A DNA stretch of 64,000 nt from Arthrobacter sp. Soil762 (GCF_001428335.1 NZ_LMSG01000005.1:1-64000), one strand, 5' to 3'. Positions 1 through 8,707 are shown, numbered from the stretch's first letter. Made by a program: numbers and translations. Notes: a model not told the origin generated them from the letters alone.

Positions 1-292
1 GGGGATCCATGCTGCCATCCGCGTCCAGCATGACAATGATGTCCCCTGAGGCTGCGGCAAAACCCGAACGGAGGGCCACGCCCTTACCCTTGCGCTGCTC
101 ATCGACAATGACAAGGTTGTCACGGATAGCGCGGGCTACTCCCACCGTATTGTCCGTGGAACGGCCGTCCACGATGACAACCTCGTCCACATACGAGGGA
201 ATCCGGCGAAGAACCCACGGGATATTCCTCGCCTCGTTCAGGGTGGGAATGACGACACTGACTGACGCCCTCGGAGCTTCGAAGGCCAGCAT
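1..292 (-). CDS. Family 2 glycosyltransferase, N-terminal part (runs off the left edge)
   Basis: The minus strand reads as the start of a GT-A fold glycosyltransferase. The sequence VVIPTLNEARNIPWVL, the acidic VDGRSTDNT strand, GKGVALRSGF and the DADGS metal-binding DxD motif appear in the usual order over about 97 residues. Such enzymes move a sugar from a nucleotide donor to a lipid or polysaccharide acceptor in the cytoplasm. The ATG at 290-292 is the first good start; in-frame GTG codons at 335-340 would add about 15 residues. The catalytic C-terminal half and any membrane segments lie outside the window, so the acceptor is unknown. Confidence 0.75.
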   Translation of the reverse strand, partial: MLAFEAPRASVSVVIPTLNEARNIPWVLRRIPSYVDEVVIVDGRSTDNTVGVARAIRDNLVIVDEQRKGKGVALRSGFAAASGDIIVMLDADGSMDP

Positions 293-849
293 CGGGAATG
301 TTATTGGGAGCTGGGTTGAAATAGACAAATACCTCACCACTTCATGACGCTTGCGGATTTAGTCAACTCCGCACTCGACTCAGAAGTCGGGCGCAGATTT
401 ATCGCTTTATCCGGTCATGGGTCTGGTCTCTGGCCCCAGCTCTCATTTAGCCTTCGACTCTGGCCGTGAAGATGAGCCTATGGCTGGCCTCAGGCGCCTG
501 TCACCAGTGGCAGGTACTCACTTTTGAGCGTCGGATATACGGTTCCTACCCAAGTACAGGGGTTTGGCAGCCGGTCCGAATATTAGGTATAGGGGTTCTC
601 ATTCCGCCCACATTTTAGGGACTTGACCGCTGTATGTGGGCTAGCGCGCATAAGGGACTTCAGGTTGACGATTTCCAGGTGGAGCAAACTGCCTCCATCG
701 ACAATCCCGTCTTTGGGTCAGATAGCCGAATTGGCCGGCCACGTACAGGCCACAGCAGGACCCAGCGGCACGGCCACGTGGACTATGAGTGCAGCCCGGG
801 CCGTTGCCGTCTGGCGGACGGCGCTGAAGCCGGCAACCTGGAAACCTGC
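293..849. other. Intergenic stretch with no recognised gene
   Basis: This stretch of about 560 bp lies between the start of the glycosyltransferase and the 3' end of the aminopeptidase, both on the minus strand. I see no open frame with a ribosome-binding site and no tRNA or clear terminator. It probably holds the promoter of the glycosyltransferase gene. Plus-strand open frames reaching in from 623 onward are mirror images of the aminopeptidase gene. Confidence 0.5.
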
Positions 850-2175
850 CTACATCGCAGTCTGGAAGAAAAGCTCCGTGACCGTTGCCAGCCGGTGCGG
901 GTCCGCCACGCCGCAGAGCTCACGTGCGGAGTGCATTGAGAGCAGGGGCACGCCGACGTCGACCGTCCGGATCCCCATGCGCGTGGCGGTCAGCGGGCCA
1001 ATGGTGGAGCCGCAGGGCATCACGTTGTTGGACACAAATTCCTGGTAGGGCACCTTCGCCTCCCCGCACAGCCTGGCCCAGAAAGCCGCGCCCGGCGCGT
1101 CGGTCGCGTACCGCTGGTTGGCGTTGATCTTCAGCAGCGGGCCGCCGTTCAGGACCGGGTGGTTGGCCGGATCGTGCCGTTCCGGGTAGTTCGGGTGGAC
1201 GGCGTGGCCGGCGTCCGCGGAAACGCAGAACGACGCCGCCAGCGCCTGCCGCCGCTGGCTCACCGTGGCGCCGAGGCCGTCGGAGACCCGCACCAGCACG
1301 TCTTCGAGGATGGGCCCGCACGCGCCGGATCGGGAGTTGGAGCCGATTTCCTCGTGGTCGAACGCCGCAAGGATGGCGATCGGCCCACCGGCCGCGCCGC
1401 CAGACGCAGCAGAAGAATGAGCGATCAGCGCCGCCAGTCCGGCATGCGTCGCGGAAAGGTTGTCCAGGCGCCCGGAGGCGAAGAACTCACCGTTGGCCCC
1501 GAAAACCGCAGGTGCCTGCGTGTCTGCAATAACGACGTCGTACCCGCCAATCCGCGCAGGATCAACGGACGCGCCGGGCACATGCGATGCCAAAACCGCC
1601 AGCAGGTCAAAATCGGCGGGATTCCCCAGGCCCCACACCGGGTTCATGTGCCGCTGCTTGTCCAGCGTGAGGCCGTCGTTTACGGCACGGTCAAGGTGGA
1701 CGGCCAGCTGCGGGAAGCGGAGCAAGGGCCCTGTGGCGGTGAGGTGCTCGGTGCCGTCCAGCAGGACAAGCCGGCCCGCCAGCCGAAGTTCGCGGTCCAG
1801 CCAGGAGTTGAGCAGCGGCCCGCCGTAGACCTCCACGCCGGCCTGCAGCCAGCCGAACGCTCCCGTGGTGGGCTTGGGCTTGAGCTTGAAGGACGGGGAG
1901 TCCGTGTGCGCGCCGAGGATGTTGAACCCGGTGGTGGGTCCGGCATTTTCCGGGACCACCCAGGCGATCAGCGCGCCGTCGCGGACCAGGTAGAACGATC
2001 CAGCCCCTCCGGCCCAGGACTCACGCTCGTCCAGGCCGGTGAACCCGGCTTTATCCAGCCGACGGGCGGCCTCGTGGACGGCGTGGAAGCTCGACGGCGA
2101 TGCGCTGACGTACGCGCCCAGGTCCTGGATGTGGTCAACGGCGCTGGAGGCGGCGGCACTGGTGCGTGAAGGCAT
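850..2175 (-). CDS. apeB: M18 family aspartyl/glutamyl-type metallo-aminopeptidase
   Basis: A 441-residue cytosolic zinc aminopeptidase of the M18 family, which removes N-terminal (usually acidic) residues from peptides. Family motifs are in order: GAHTDSPSFKLKP with a zinc-binding histidine, GGPLLNSWLDREL, DHEEIGSNSRSGA with catalytic glutamates, a stretch containing SADAGHAVHPNYPERHDP, and near the end PCGSTIGPLTATRMG followed by SMHSARELCG with the last metal histidine. Length is normal. I chose the ATG at 2173-2175; a longer frame exists but its first 23 residues are not family-like. The gene is intact although an IS110 element lies immediately upstream, which may have replaced or altered its promoter. 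Confidence 0.9.
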   Translation of the reverse strand: MPSRTSAAASSAVDHIQDLGAYVSASPSSFHAVHEAARRLDKAGFTGLDERESWAGGAGSFYLVRDGALIAWVVPENAGPTTGFNILGAHTDSPSFKLKPKPTTGAFGWLQAGVEVYGGPLLNSWLDRELRLAGRLVLLDGTEHLTATGPLLRFPQLAVHLDRAVNDGLTLDKQRHMNPVWGLGNPADFDLLAVLASHVPGASVDPARIGGYDVVIADTQAPAVFGANGEFFASGRLDNLSATHAGLAALIAHSSAASGGAAGGPIAILAAFDHEEIGSNSRSGACGPILEDVLVRVSDGLGATVSQRRQALAASFCVSADAGHAVHPNYPERHDPANHPVLNGGPLLKINANQRYATDAPGAAFWARLCGEAKVPYQEFVSNNVMPCGSTIGPLTATRMGIRTVDVGVPLLSMHSARELCGVADPHRLATVTELFFQTAM

Positions 2176-2190
2176 GGTTCCGAGTCTAAT

Positions 2191-2250
2191 CCGAAAATGG
2201 AGGGGCACTGAGGGCGGCCGGCGCGTAGGAATGTGCCCGTCCATTTTCGG
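2191..2250. repeat. 18-bp hairpin between aminopeptidase and IS110 transposase
   Basis: The arms 2191-2208 and 2233-2250 pair over 18 positions with one mismatch, with 11 perfect outer pairs (ccgaaaatgga / tccattttcgg), around a 24-nt loop. It lies 33 bp beyond the transposase stop and about 15 bp upstream of the aminopeptidase start. It could be an element-end structure, a terminator for the transposase, or part of a guide RNA; there is no clear T-run. Confidence 0.6.
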
Positions 2251-2283
2251 GCGGTTGGTCGGCGCTATCGATATGGGTGGGTG

Positions 2284-3564
2284 TCAGGCTGCGGGGGTCA
2301 GTGTGACGGTGTAACCGAGGGCTTCGAGTTGGCGGACGTGGTTACGTTTGCTGGTGTCCGGGTTGGTGCGGCGGCTGAAGTGGTCGGCGCCGAGGTCATG
2401 GAAACGTGTATCCGGATCCTTGAGGAGGTGCCAGATGATGACCAGGATGGAACGTCCGATGGCGACGATGGCGCGTTTCTTGCCGCGTCTTCGGGCTATC
2501 CTTCGGGAGCGTTCGCCGAGGAATGTAGCGGTTCTGCCGGCACCGACGGCGGCTTCGCCCAGGATCCGGGCGAGATAGCGGTTGCCGTGCCCGGTCGAGC
2601 CGCTGCCCTTGGTCTTCCCGGCGGAGGAGTTGATGCCCGGGGAGAACTTCGCCCAGGAACATAGGTGTCCAGCGGTCGGGAACCGTGACATGTCGACCCC
2701 GATTTCGGCCAGAATGATCGCGGCGGCAACGGGGCCGATGCCCGGGATCTCATCCAGGCGCTCCGCCGCCGCGGCGAAAGGGGCAAGCTGCGCCTCGATC
2801 TGTTCATCGACCGCAGCGATATCAGCATCAATGCCGTCGATCCTGGCCAGCATCCGGGCCAGCAGGAAGGCGTGGTGGTCATCGAAGAGGCCAGTGAACG
2901 CCTCCTCGAGTTCGCCGATCTTCCTGCGCATGCTTGACCGCGCCAGCTGCGCGAGGACTTTCGGGTTCCGTTCGCCGTCTATGAGCGCTGCCATCATCTC
3001 CCGGCCGGACACCCCGAAAATGTCTGAGGCCACGACAGAGAGCTTGATGCACGCGTCCTCAAGAAGCTTCTCGACGCGGTTCTTCTCCGCAGTCCGGGTC
3101 CCGACCAGATCGATCCGGTAGCGGGTCAGGTCCCGCAGCCGGCGGATCGGGGCAGGCGGGACAAAACTGGGCCGGAGCATCTGCCGCTCGGCGACCTTGC
3201 ACAGCCACACCGAGTCGAGAACGTCTGTCTTGGGCCGCCCCGGCAGGTGCTTCACGTCGCGGGCGTTGACCAGCCACGGTTCGAGCCCGTGCGCCTCGAG
3301 AAGGTAGAACACCGGTTTCCAGTAATCGGAGGTCGCCTCCATCACCACCCGCTCGATCCGCAGGTCCACCAGATGGTTGGCCAGCTCCGCCAGTGACCGG
3401 CTCATCGTCGAATGCGTGGACACCTCCTGCCACCGCTTCTTCGAGTTCCCTTCCGCAGTGACCCGGACACAACAGACGAGTTCAGCCTTGCCAATATCGA
3501 TCGCGGCGACCCTGGCAATGATCTGTTCCTCATCCTGGGATTCGGCAAGCATGATCCTGTTCAT
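2284..3564 (-). CDS. IS110 family transposase (DEDD recombinase)
   Basis: A full-length 426-residue IS110 transposase. The N-terminal DEDD/RuvC-like domain shows AAIDIGKAELVC (first Asp), VVMEATSDYWKPV (Glu) and RPKTDVLDSVWLCKVAE (paired Asp). A coiled-coil linker follows, then the C-terminal Tnp domain with IPGIGPVAAAIILAEIG and SPGINSSAGK, which holds the expected catalytic serine. Established work on this family shows cut-and-paste recombination directed by a bridge RNA made from the element's own non-coding ends. No frameshift or lost catalytic residue is visible, so it may be active. ATG codons at 3564 and 3552 are both possible starts. Confidence 0.92.
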   Translation of the reverse strand: MNRIMLAESQDEEQIIARVAAIDIGKAELVCCVRVTAEGNSKKRWQEVSTHSTMSRSLAELANHLVDLRIERVVMEATSDYWKPVFYLLEAHGLEPWLVNARDVKHLPGRPKTDVLDSVWLCKVAERQMLRPSFVPPAPIRRLRDLTRYRIDLVGTRTAEKNRVEKLLEDACIKLSVVASDIFGVSGREMMAALIDGERNPKVLAQLARSSMRRKIGELEEAFTGLFDDHHAFLLARMLARIDGIDADIAAVDEQIEAQLAPFAAAAERLDEIPGIGPVAAAIILAEIGVDMSRFPTAGHLCSWAKFSPGINSSAGKTKGSGSTGHGNRYLARILGEAAVGAGRTATFLGERSRRIARRRGKKRAIVAIGRSILVIIWHLLKDPDTRFHDLGADHFSRRTNPDTSKRNHVRQLEALGYTVTLTPAA

Positions 3565-3793
3565 CTCCTCACGTGCGAACCTGTCGATGATCGACGCGGC
3601 CGCCCATGGGGATCACCGGGAAAAATGGGAATCTAATCCGCGTTCTCAGCAAAAGAAACAGTGAAGGGCCCAGAACGTGACCCCCAACGCCCGGCTAGAT
3701 GACGGCCTACTGGAACCATAGAGGCACGGCGTTGACAGGCGGCCACGGCACCATTTTCAGCCCGGAACGGGCGTCCCGCAAGGGACACAAAGG

Positions 3794-4699
3794 CTAGATG
3801 GTCACGTTGAGCCCCGCGGTGTAGCCGGCCGCGGCCGATCCGGTCATGGTGGCCAGCTGGTAGATGCCGCCGTCATTCCTGAAGACGTTGTCCGACTGCA
3901 GCGTGGTCCGCTTCATGTTCGCGATGCTGGCTTCGTAGCCGGCAGTGGCGTAGACGTCGTCGCAGGCGGCCTTGGTCAGGGCGATCTGCGATACCGCCAG
4001 CACCTGTCCGGCGGCCGTGGCGTTGCTCATGGACTCGAACACCTCGAAGTGGATGTGCGGCCAGCGGCCGGAATAGGCTCCGGGGAAGATGGAGGTGAAG
4101 GTGACCTGGCCGTTGGCGTCCGCTTCCTGGACGCCGCGGAGGTAGTTTTCGTTTGCCAGTCCGGAATCGTACATGGAGTACCTGCCGTCCCGGTCGCAGT
4201 GCCAGGCGTACACGGCCGCACCGGCCAGCGGGACGCAGCCGTTGGCGTTGTCCAGCAGGGTCAGGGTGAACGTCAGCGGCACGCCTTCAGCCGAAGCAGA
4301 CCCGGTTCCGAAGCTTGAGGTGATGTCCTGCCGCACCACCCCGGAGGCTGCCAGGACGTTGGGGCCGTTCGAGCCGTCACCGGGGTAAGGACCTGCTGTC
4401 TCCTCGGGGATCTCCACACCGCACTCGGCGATCGCCCGGGTAAGCGTGGGGCTGGCGGTGGGTGTCGCCGTCGTAGTGGCCGCGCTTGCGGTGGCCGTGG
4501 CACTCTCAGTGGCGGCCGACGTCGACGTCCCGGCTGTGGTGCCTGACCCGCCGGGAGTGCACGCTGCCAGCGCCGCTGCCGCACCGCCGGCGCCGAGGAA
4601 CATTCCGAGGGAACGGCGGCTGATCATGGTGGACAGATCAAACTCAAGGCCGCGGTCGTGGTTGGGGTGGGGAAGGTGGTTGCTCATGGCTCCATCCAA
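3794..4699 (-). CDS. Secreted intradiol ring-cleavage dioxygenase-like lipoprotein
   Basis: This 301-residue protein belongs to the protocatechuate/catechol intradiol dioxygenase superfamily. The N-terminus has a twin-arginine-like SRRSLGMFLG, a hydrophobic core and a lipobox LAAC, then a long Thr/Ala/Ser-rich linker, so it is predicted to be exported and lipid-anchored. The catalytic domain starts near ETAGPYPG; DRDGRYSMYD and FPGAYSGRWPHIHFEVF supply the two Tyr and two His expected to bind non-haem Fe(III). All four ligands appear present. The substrate is unknown; exported members of this family are poorly characterised. An alternative Met five codons downstream (MSNHLPH) could be the true start. 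It is followed by the IS110 element. Confidence 0.82.
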   Translation of the reverse strand: MDGAMSNHLPHPNHDRGLEFDLSTMISRRSLGMFLGAGGAAAALAACTPGGSGTTAGTSTSAATESATATASAATTTATPTASPTLTRAIAECGVEIPEETAGPYPGDGSNGPNVLAASGVVRQDITSSFGTGSASAEGVPLTFTLTLLDNANGCVPLAGAAVYAWHCDRDGRYSMYDSGLANENYLRGVQEADANGQVTFTSIFPGAYSGRWPHIHFEVFESMSNATAAGQVLAVSQIALTKAACDDVYATAGYEASIANMKRTTLQSDNVFRNDGGIYQLATMTGSAAAGYTAGLNVTI

Positions 4700-4768
4700 C
4701 GCGTCCCGCCTTTCCCCTGCATAGGCCCTTCCTGTGCGGAACCTGTGCGTCAGTCGTCCGCGCCAGCG

Positions 4769-5461
4769 TCAGTAATCAGGATTGCTCGGGACCACCAGGC
4801 CGGTCTCGTAGGCGTACACCACTGCCTGGACCCGGTCGCGCAGGTGAAGCTTGGTCAGGATGCGGCGGACGTGGGTCTTCACCGTTGCTTCGGAGAGGAA
4901 ATACCGGTGCGCGATCTCGGCATTGGAGAGGCCCTCCGCCATGGCTTCGAGCATTTCTGTTTCGCGCGGCGTCAGGTCTTCGAGCAGCGAATCCCGCGGC
5001 GCGGCGGAGGGGGCCGGCACGGCTGCACCGCGGACATAGGTCTCCAGCAGCCGCTGCGTAACACGCGGGGCCACCACGGCATCCCCGCTGGCCACCACAC
5101 GGACGGCATTGACCAGATCCGACGGCGCCACGTCCTTGAGAAGGAACGCGGACGCGCCTGCCTGGAGCCCGGCGAACGCATACTCGTCCACATCGAAAGT
5201 GGTGAGGATGATGATCCGGGCACAGGATCCGGTGGCGGTGATGGCGCGGGTGGCCTCGATACCGTCCAGCACGGGCATCCGGACATCCATCAGCACCACG
5301 TCGGGTTTGAGGTCCCGGACCAGCCGGACCGCCTCGGCACCGTCGGAGGCCTCGCCAACAATATGCAGGTCTTCCTCGCCCTCGAGGATGAGGCGGAACC
5401 CCATCCTCAGCAGCGGCTGGTCATCCACCAGCAGGACGGTTATGGGTTGGGTTTCAGTCAC
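4769..5461 (-). CDS. NarL/LuxR-type response regulator
   Basis: A 230-residue two-component regulator. The receiver domain begins TVLLVDDQPLLRMGF and has the phosphoacceptor Asp in VVLMDVRMPVLDG, with the conserved Thr and Lys in LTTFD and LLKDV. The C-terminal LuxR helix-turn-helix runs LTPRETEMLEAMAEGLSNAEIAH then LSEATVKTHV. I place the start at the GTG at 5459-5461, which overlaps the kinase stop by 4 nt (GTGA), a sign of translational coupling; the longer frame adds unlikely residues. It is the last gene of the ATPase-permease-kinase-regulator set and probably controls that transporter. Confidence 0.92.
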   Translation of the reverse strand: MTETQPITVLLVDDQPLLRMGFRLILEGEEDLHIVGEASDGAEAVRLVRDLKPDVVLMDVRMPVLDGIEATRAITATGSCARIIILTTFDVDEYAFAGLQAGASAFLLKDVAPSDLVNAVRVVASGDAVVAPRVTQRLLETYVRGAAVPAPSAAPRDSLLEDLTPRETEMLEAMAEGLSNAEIAHRYFLSEATVKTHVRRILTKLHLRDRVQAVVYAYETGLVVPSNPDY

Positions 5462-6822
5462 GTGTGCCTTGCAGTCAGGATGGACGCTTGTGGGGTTTCC
5501 GCGGGCTCGTCGGCCGGCCAGGTCAGGACGGCACACACGCGCCAGCCGCGGCCGCGCCGCCCGGCCACCACGGTGCCTGCGTAGATGCGCGCCCGTTCGG
5601 CCATGCCCGCGAGCCCCTGGCCGGAACCGGGCCCGACGCCGGAGCCTGGGAGCCCTGAACCCGGCCCGCCGCCGTCGGAGGTGCCCGGACCCGGGACTCC
5701 CGCGCCGTCGTCGAGCACTTCAATGGTGACCGTGGAGCCGGCCCGGACGATGCCCACGTCCACACGCCCCAGCGACCTGCCGTACCGGAGCACATTGGTC
5801 AGTGACTCCTGCACAATCCGGTAAACCGTCAGCTGGAAGGCCGCGTCATCCGGCAGCGCCGGGCCGGTGTGCGAGTAGTGCAGCGGCAGGCCAGCGGTGC
5901 GGAAGCCTTCCAGGAGGCTAGCCAGGTTGTCGCCCGAAGCGAGCGGCTGCCGTGGTGCGGTCCCGCCGGCGTCGTCCCGGAGCACGCCCAGGACCCGGCG
6001 CATGTCCGCCAGGGCGGTCCGGCCGGTCCGCGACAGTTCGCCAAGCACTTCCCCGGCGCGGTCGGGGCTTTTCCGGACCACGACGGCGGCGCCATCGGAG
6101 AGGCTGACCATCACCGTCAGTGAGTGCGCCACGACGTCGTGCATTTCGCGGGCGATCCGGTTGCGTTCATTGACGGACGCCAGGCTGGCCGTCCGCGCCG
6201 CCCAGGCGGCGATCTCCTGCTCGTGCTCCCGCCGCTGCCGCACCGAGATGCCGATCCCGGTGGCGATGACGTTGGACAGGGCGATGGTGGCGCCGGTGGC
6301 GATGCTCGTCAGGAGGTCGAAGTCGCCGGGATTGCCGCCGGCATCGTGGACGAAGGAATTCTCCATGGGACCAACGGCGGCCAGCAGGTACAGCAGGGCC
6401 AGCGGCGCCGTGGCGGCGGCCATGGCCACCAGCGCGAACCGGCGCGTGTGCACCACGGCCACGGCATACAGCGAGAACCACAGGCCCGCCGAGACATTCG
6501 AGCCCCACGGGTGCAGCAGCGTGACCGCCGCTTCCATCACTGCGACGAAGGCAGCCAACGCCACGGGGTGGGAGCGCCGGAAGAACAGGGCCCCGGCGAC
6601 CACGAAGAGGAGCGCCGCCGCCAGCCAGGCGCCGGACATGATCGCGTCCACCACGGTCGGCGCCACCAGCAGCGCGTAGCTGAACACCACCACACCGTCC
6701 ATCACCCGGGGATGCTGGTAAAGGTAGCGCCGGAGCAGGCCGCGGCGCTTGGCCGTGATCTCGGCAAAGGACGCGTCGGCCTGTCCGGCCGGCGCGTCCC
6801 TCACGAGTGCCGCTTCATTCAT
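5458..6822 (-). CDS. NarL-type sensor histidine kinase, HisKA_3 class
   Basis: A 454-residue membrane sensor kinase. The first 190 residues hold several hydrophobic segments, followed by a short coiled region. The phosphorylation site is in RNRIAREMHDVVAHSLTVM, the HisKA_3 dimerisation helix. The ATPase domain has the N-box near VQESLTNVLRYG and the G-box in VLDDGAGVPGPG, interrupted by a Gly/Pro/Ser-rich loop of about 30 residues before GQGLAGMAERA. It overlaps the response regulator by 4 nt and starts 20 bp after the permease gene. The stimulus is unknown; kinases next to ABC exporters of this type often sense cell-envelope stress or a small molecule (inference). Confidence 0.9.
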   Translation of the reverse strand: MNEAALVRDAPAGQADASFAEITAKRRGLLRRYLYQHPRVMDGVVVFSYALLVAPTVVDAIMSGAWLAAALLFVVAGALFFRRSHPVALAAFVAVMEAAVTLLHPWGSNVSAGLWFSLYAVAVVHTRRFALVAMAAATAPLALLYLLAAVGPMENSFVHDAGGNPGDFDLLTSIATGATIALSNVIATGIGISVRQRREHEQEIAAWAARTASLASVNERNRIAREMHDVVAHSLTVMVSLSDGAAVVVRKSPDRAGEVLGELSRTGRTALADMRRVLGVLRDDAGGTAPRQPLASGDNLASLLEGFRTAGLPLHYSHTGPALPDDAAFQLTVYRIVQESLTNVLRYGRSLGRVDVGIVRAGSTVTIEVLDDGAGVPGPGTSDGGGPGSGLPGSGVGPGSGQGLAGMAERARIYAGTVVAGRRGRGWRVCAVLTWPADEPAETPQASILTARHT

Positions 6823-6842
6823 GCTCTGAGCCTAGTGTCCGC

Positions 6843-7739
6843 CTAGACGTCGCGTTTCTTGAGCACAATCATGGCCGGTACCAGGAACAGCAGAACGTAG
6901 CCCAGGAATATCAGGCCGCCCTGCCAGGGATCGATGACGCCGTCGGTGTGGCCAATGGACAGGAACCGTCCGCCGGCGTCGCTGGGGAGGTACTGGGGCA
7001 CGTACTTCCAGAAGTCACCGGGGATGAAGGTCATAAAGCTCGCCGCAATGGACAGGACGAAGAACAGGCCCACCAGCACGGTGATGCCGCCCGCGGAGTT
7101 GCGCAGCAGTGCGCCGAGCGACAGGCCGATCAGGGCCACCCCGGCAACGTAGAGGCCGCCTGTGAAGACGCTGTACAGCACACCCTCCGTGGACCAGTCC
7201 AGGTCCAGGCCCAGTCCCTGGAAGACCGGCATGGCGATCAGGAACGTGGCCACGGCGGCGATGGTGGTGATGACGTAGGAGATCACGGCGAGCAGGATCG
7301 CCTTGGCCACAAAGGCCGGTGTGCGGCGCGGGACGGCGTTCATGGTGGAACGGATCATTCCAGTGGCGTACTCGGAGGAGATGAACAGGACAGCCAGCGA
7401 GCCCAGCACCAGGATGCCGATCTGCAGGCCTGCATTGGGCAGGTTGTACAGGTCAAAGCCTGATCCTGGCGGGAAGGTCTGGGACATCATTTCCGGCGTC
7501 AGGGTCTGGCCCTGGTCCCTGGCCTGCCGGGCCATTTCGTCCAGGAAGGAAAACCGGATCAGGACTGCGAGGGCCCCGACGCCGATAATCGCCACCAGGG
7601 TCAGGAGCAGCAGGATGCGGGTGGACATCAGGGAGAACAGCTTGATCCATTCAGACCGCAGCACACCGGCGAAGGTCACGCCCTTGGTACCAGCGGTGGA
7701 ACGGACCCCGGAAGTCTGGGTTTCAGTCATGGTGGTCAT
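6843..7739 (-). CDS. ABC-2 type transporter permease
   Basis: A 298-residue integral membrane protein with about six hydrophobic segments, typical of ABC-2 export permeases, starting TFAGVLRSEWIKLFSLMSTR. The middle loop holds FISSEYATGMIRSTMNAVPRR, a pattern common in this family. The start is the ATG at 7737-7739, five nt after the ATPase stop; the much longer open frame upstream is the ATPase gene read in another frame. Together with the ATPase it should form a heteromeric exporter. The substrate cannot be read from sequence; drug, lipid or peptide export are possible. Confidence 0.88.
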   Translation of the reverse strand: MTTMTETQTSGVRSTAGTKGVTFAGVLRSEWIKLFSLMSTRILLLLTLVAIIGVGALAVLIRFSFLDEMARQARDQGQTLTPEMMSQTFPPGSGFDLYNLPNAGLQIGILVLGSLAVLFISSEYATGMIRSTMNAVPRRTPAFVAKAILLAVISYVITTIAAVATFLIAMPVFQGLGLDLDWSTEGVLYSVFTGGLYVAGVALIGLSLGALLRNSAGGITVLVGLFFVLSIAASFMTFIPGDFWKYVPQYLPSDAGGRFLSIGHTDGVIDPWQGGLIFLGYVLLFLVPAMIVLKKRDV

Positions 7740-7744
7740 CGTCC

Positions 7745-8707
7745 TTACTTTCCTGCCGTTGCCGGGGCGGTTTCCGGGGCGAACTCGCCGGCGGGTCCAC
7801 CGGTCAGGTGTGAGTGGTATTCCACTTCGTCCTTGGTGAGGTCGAAGTAGGCGTCTTCGAGAGACGATTGCTGCGGGGTGAGTTCGTAGACGAGGACCCG
7901 GTTGTCCAGCGCCACCTGGGCGATCTGCCGCGCGTCCAGGCCCGTCACTTCCAGGGTTTCGGGCTGGCCCTGGTCCACGGTCACGCCATCGCCGGACAGC
8001 AGGGCTGACAGCTGGGTGGCTGCGGATGTTCGGACCAGGGTTTTGACCTGACGGGTGCCCGCAATGATGTCCTGCACGGGGGCGTCCGCGATGATTTTGC
8101 CGCGGCCGATCACGATCAGGTGGTCTGCCGTCTGGGCCATTTCGCTCATGAGGTGTGAGGACAGGAACACCGTCTTGCCCTGCCCGGCGAGGTAGCGGAC
8201 CAGGTTGCGGACCCACAACACACCTTCCGGATCCAGGCCGTTGACCGGCTCGTCCAGGATCAGGGTCTGCGGGTCGCCAAGGAGCGCGTTGGCAATGCCC
8301 AGGCGCTGCCCCATGCCCAGCGAGAAGCCGCCTGCCTTTTTCCTGGCCACTGCCTCCAGGCCGGTCATTTCGATGACTTCATGCACCCGGGACGTGGGAA
8401 TGTTGTGCGTCGCCGCCATGGCCCGCAGGTGATTGTAGGCGCTGCGGCTGGTGTGGACGGCTTTGGCGTCCAGCAGCGCACCCACCTGGTGCAGGGGGGC
8501 CTTGTGATCGGCGTAGTGCAGGCCGTTGACGGTGACCGTGCCCGACGTCGGCCGGTCCAGTCCCATGATCATGCGCATGGTGGTGGATTTGCCGGCACCG
8601 TTCGGGCCCAGGAAGCCCGTTACCTGCCCTGCTTTGACGGTGAAGCTGACGCCGTCAACCGCCGTTTTGCTGCCGTAGACCTTTGACAGGCCTGTTGCCT
8701 CAATCAT
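7745..8707 (-). CDS. ABC transporter ATP-binding protein
   Basis: A 320-residue ATPase of the drug/antibiotic exporter type (DrrA/CcmA-like). It shows Walker A GPNGAGKSTT, Q-loop region, signature FSLGMGQRLGIANALLG, Walker B TLILDEP with D-loop NGLDPEG and the switch His in SSHLMSE. The C-terminal 90 residues form the usual extra domain. The ATG at 8705-8707 follows an AAGGAACC ribosome-binding site; the upstream in-frame ATG lacks one. First gene of a four-gene operon with permease, histidine kinase and response regulator. Confidence 0.92.
   Translation of the reverse strand: MIEATGLSKVYGSKTAVDGVSFTVKAGQVTGFLGPNGAGKSTTMRMIMGLDRPTSGTVTVNGLHYADHKAPLHQVGALLDAKAVHTSRSAYNHLRAMAATHNIPTSRVHEVIEMTGLEAVARKKAGGFSLGMGQRLGIANALLGDPQTLILDEPVNGLDPEGVLWVRNLVRYLAGQGKTVFLSSHLMSEMAQTADHLIVIGRGKIIADAPVQDIIAGTRQVKTLVRTSAATQLSALLSGDGVTVDQGQPETLEVTGLDARQIAQVALDNRVLVYELTPQQSSLEDAYFDLTKDEVEYHSHLTGGPAGEFAPETAPATAGK

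Larger units (their letters stand above)
2185..3640 (-). mobile_element. IS110-family insertion sequence, approximate limits
   Basis: An intact IS110-type transposase gene is bracketed by a 9-bp direct repeat, tctaatccg, at 2185-2193 and 3632-3640, and each copy has aaaatgg on its inner side (2194-2200 and 3623-3629). This would give an element of about 1.45 kb, a normal IS110 length. IS110 elements do not usually make target duplications and their ends are hard to place, so these limits are an inference; the right end could reach about 3790. A strong hairpin (2191-2208 with 2233-2250) sits at the transposase 3' side. Confidence 0.45.

Noticed and set aside
1159..2169. 336-codon plus-strand frame
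   Set aside because: Antisense shadow of the M18 aminopeptidase.
2176..2283. IS110 insertion inactivating the aminopeptidase
   Set aside because: The aminopeptidase start codon and full coding sequence are intact; only its upstream region is affected.
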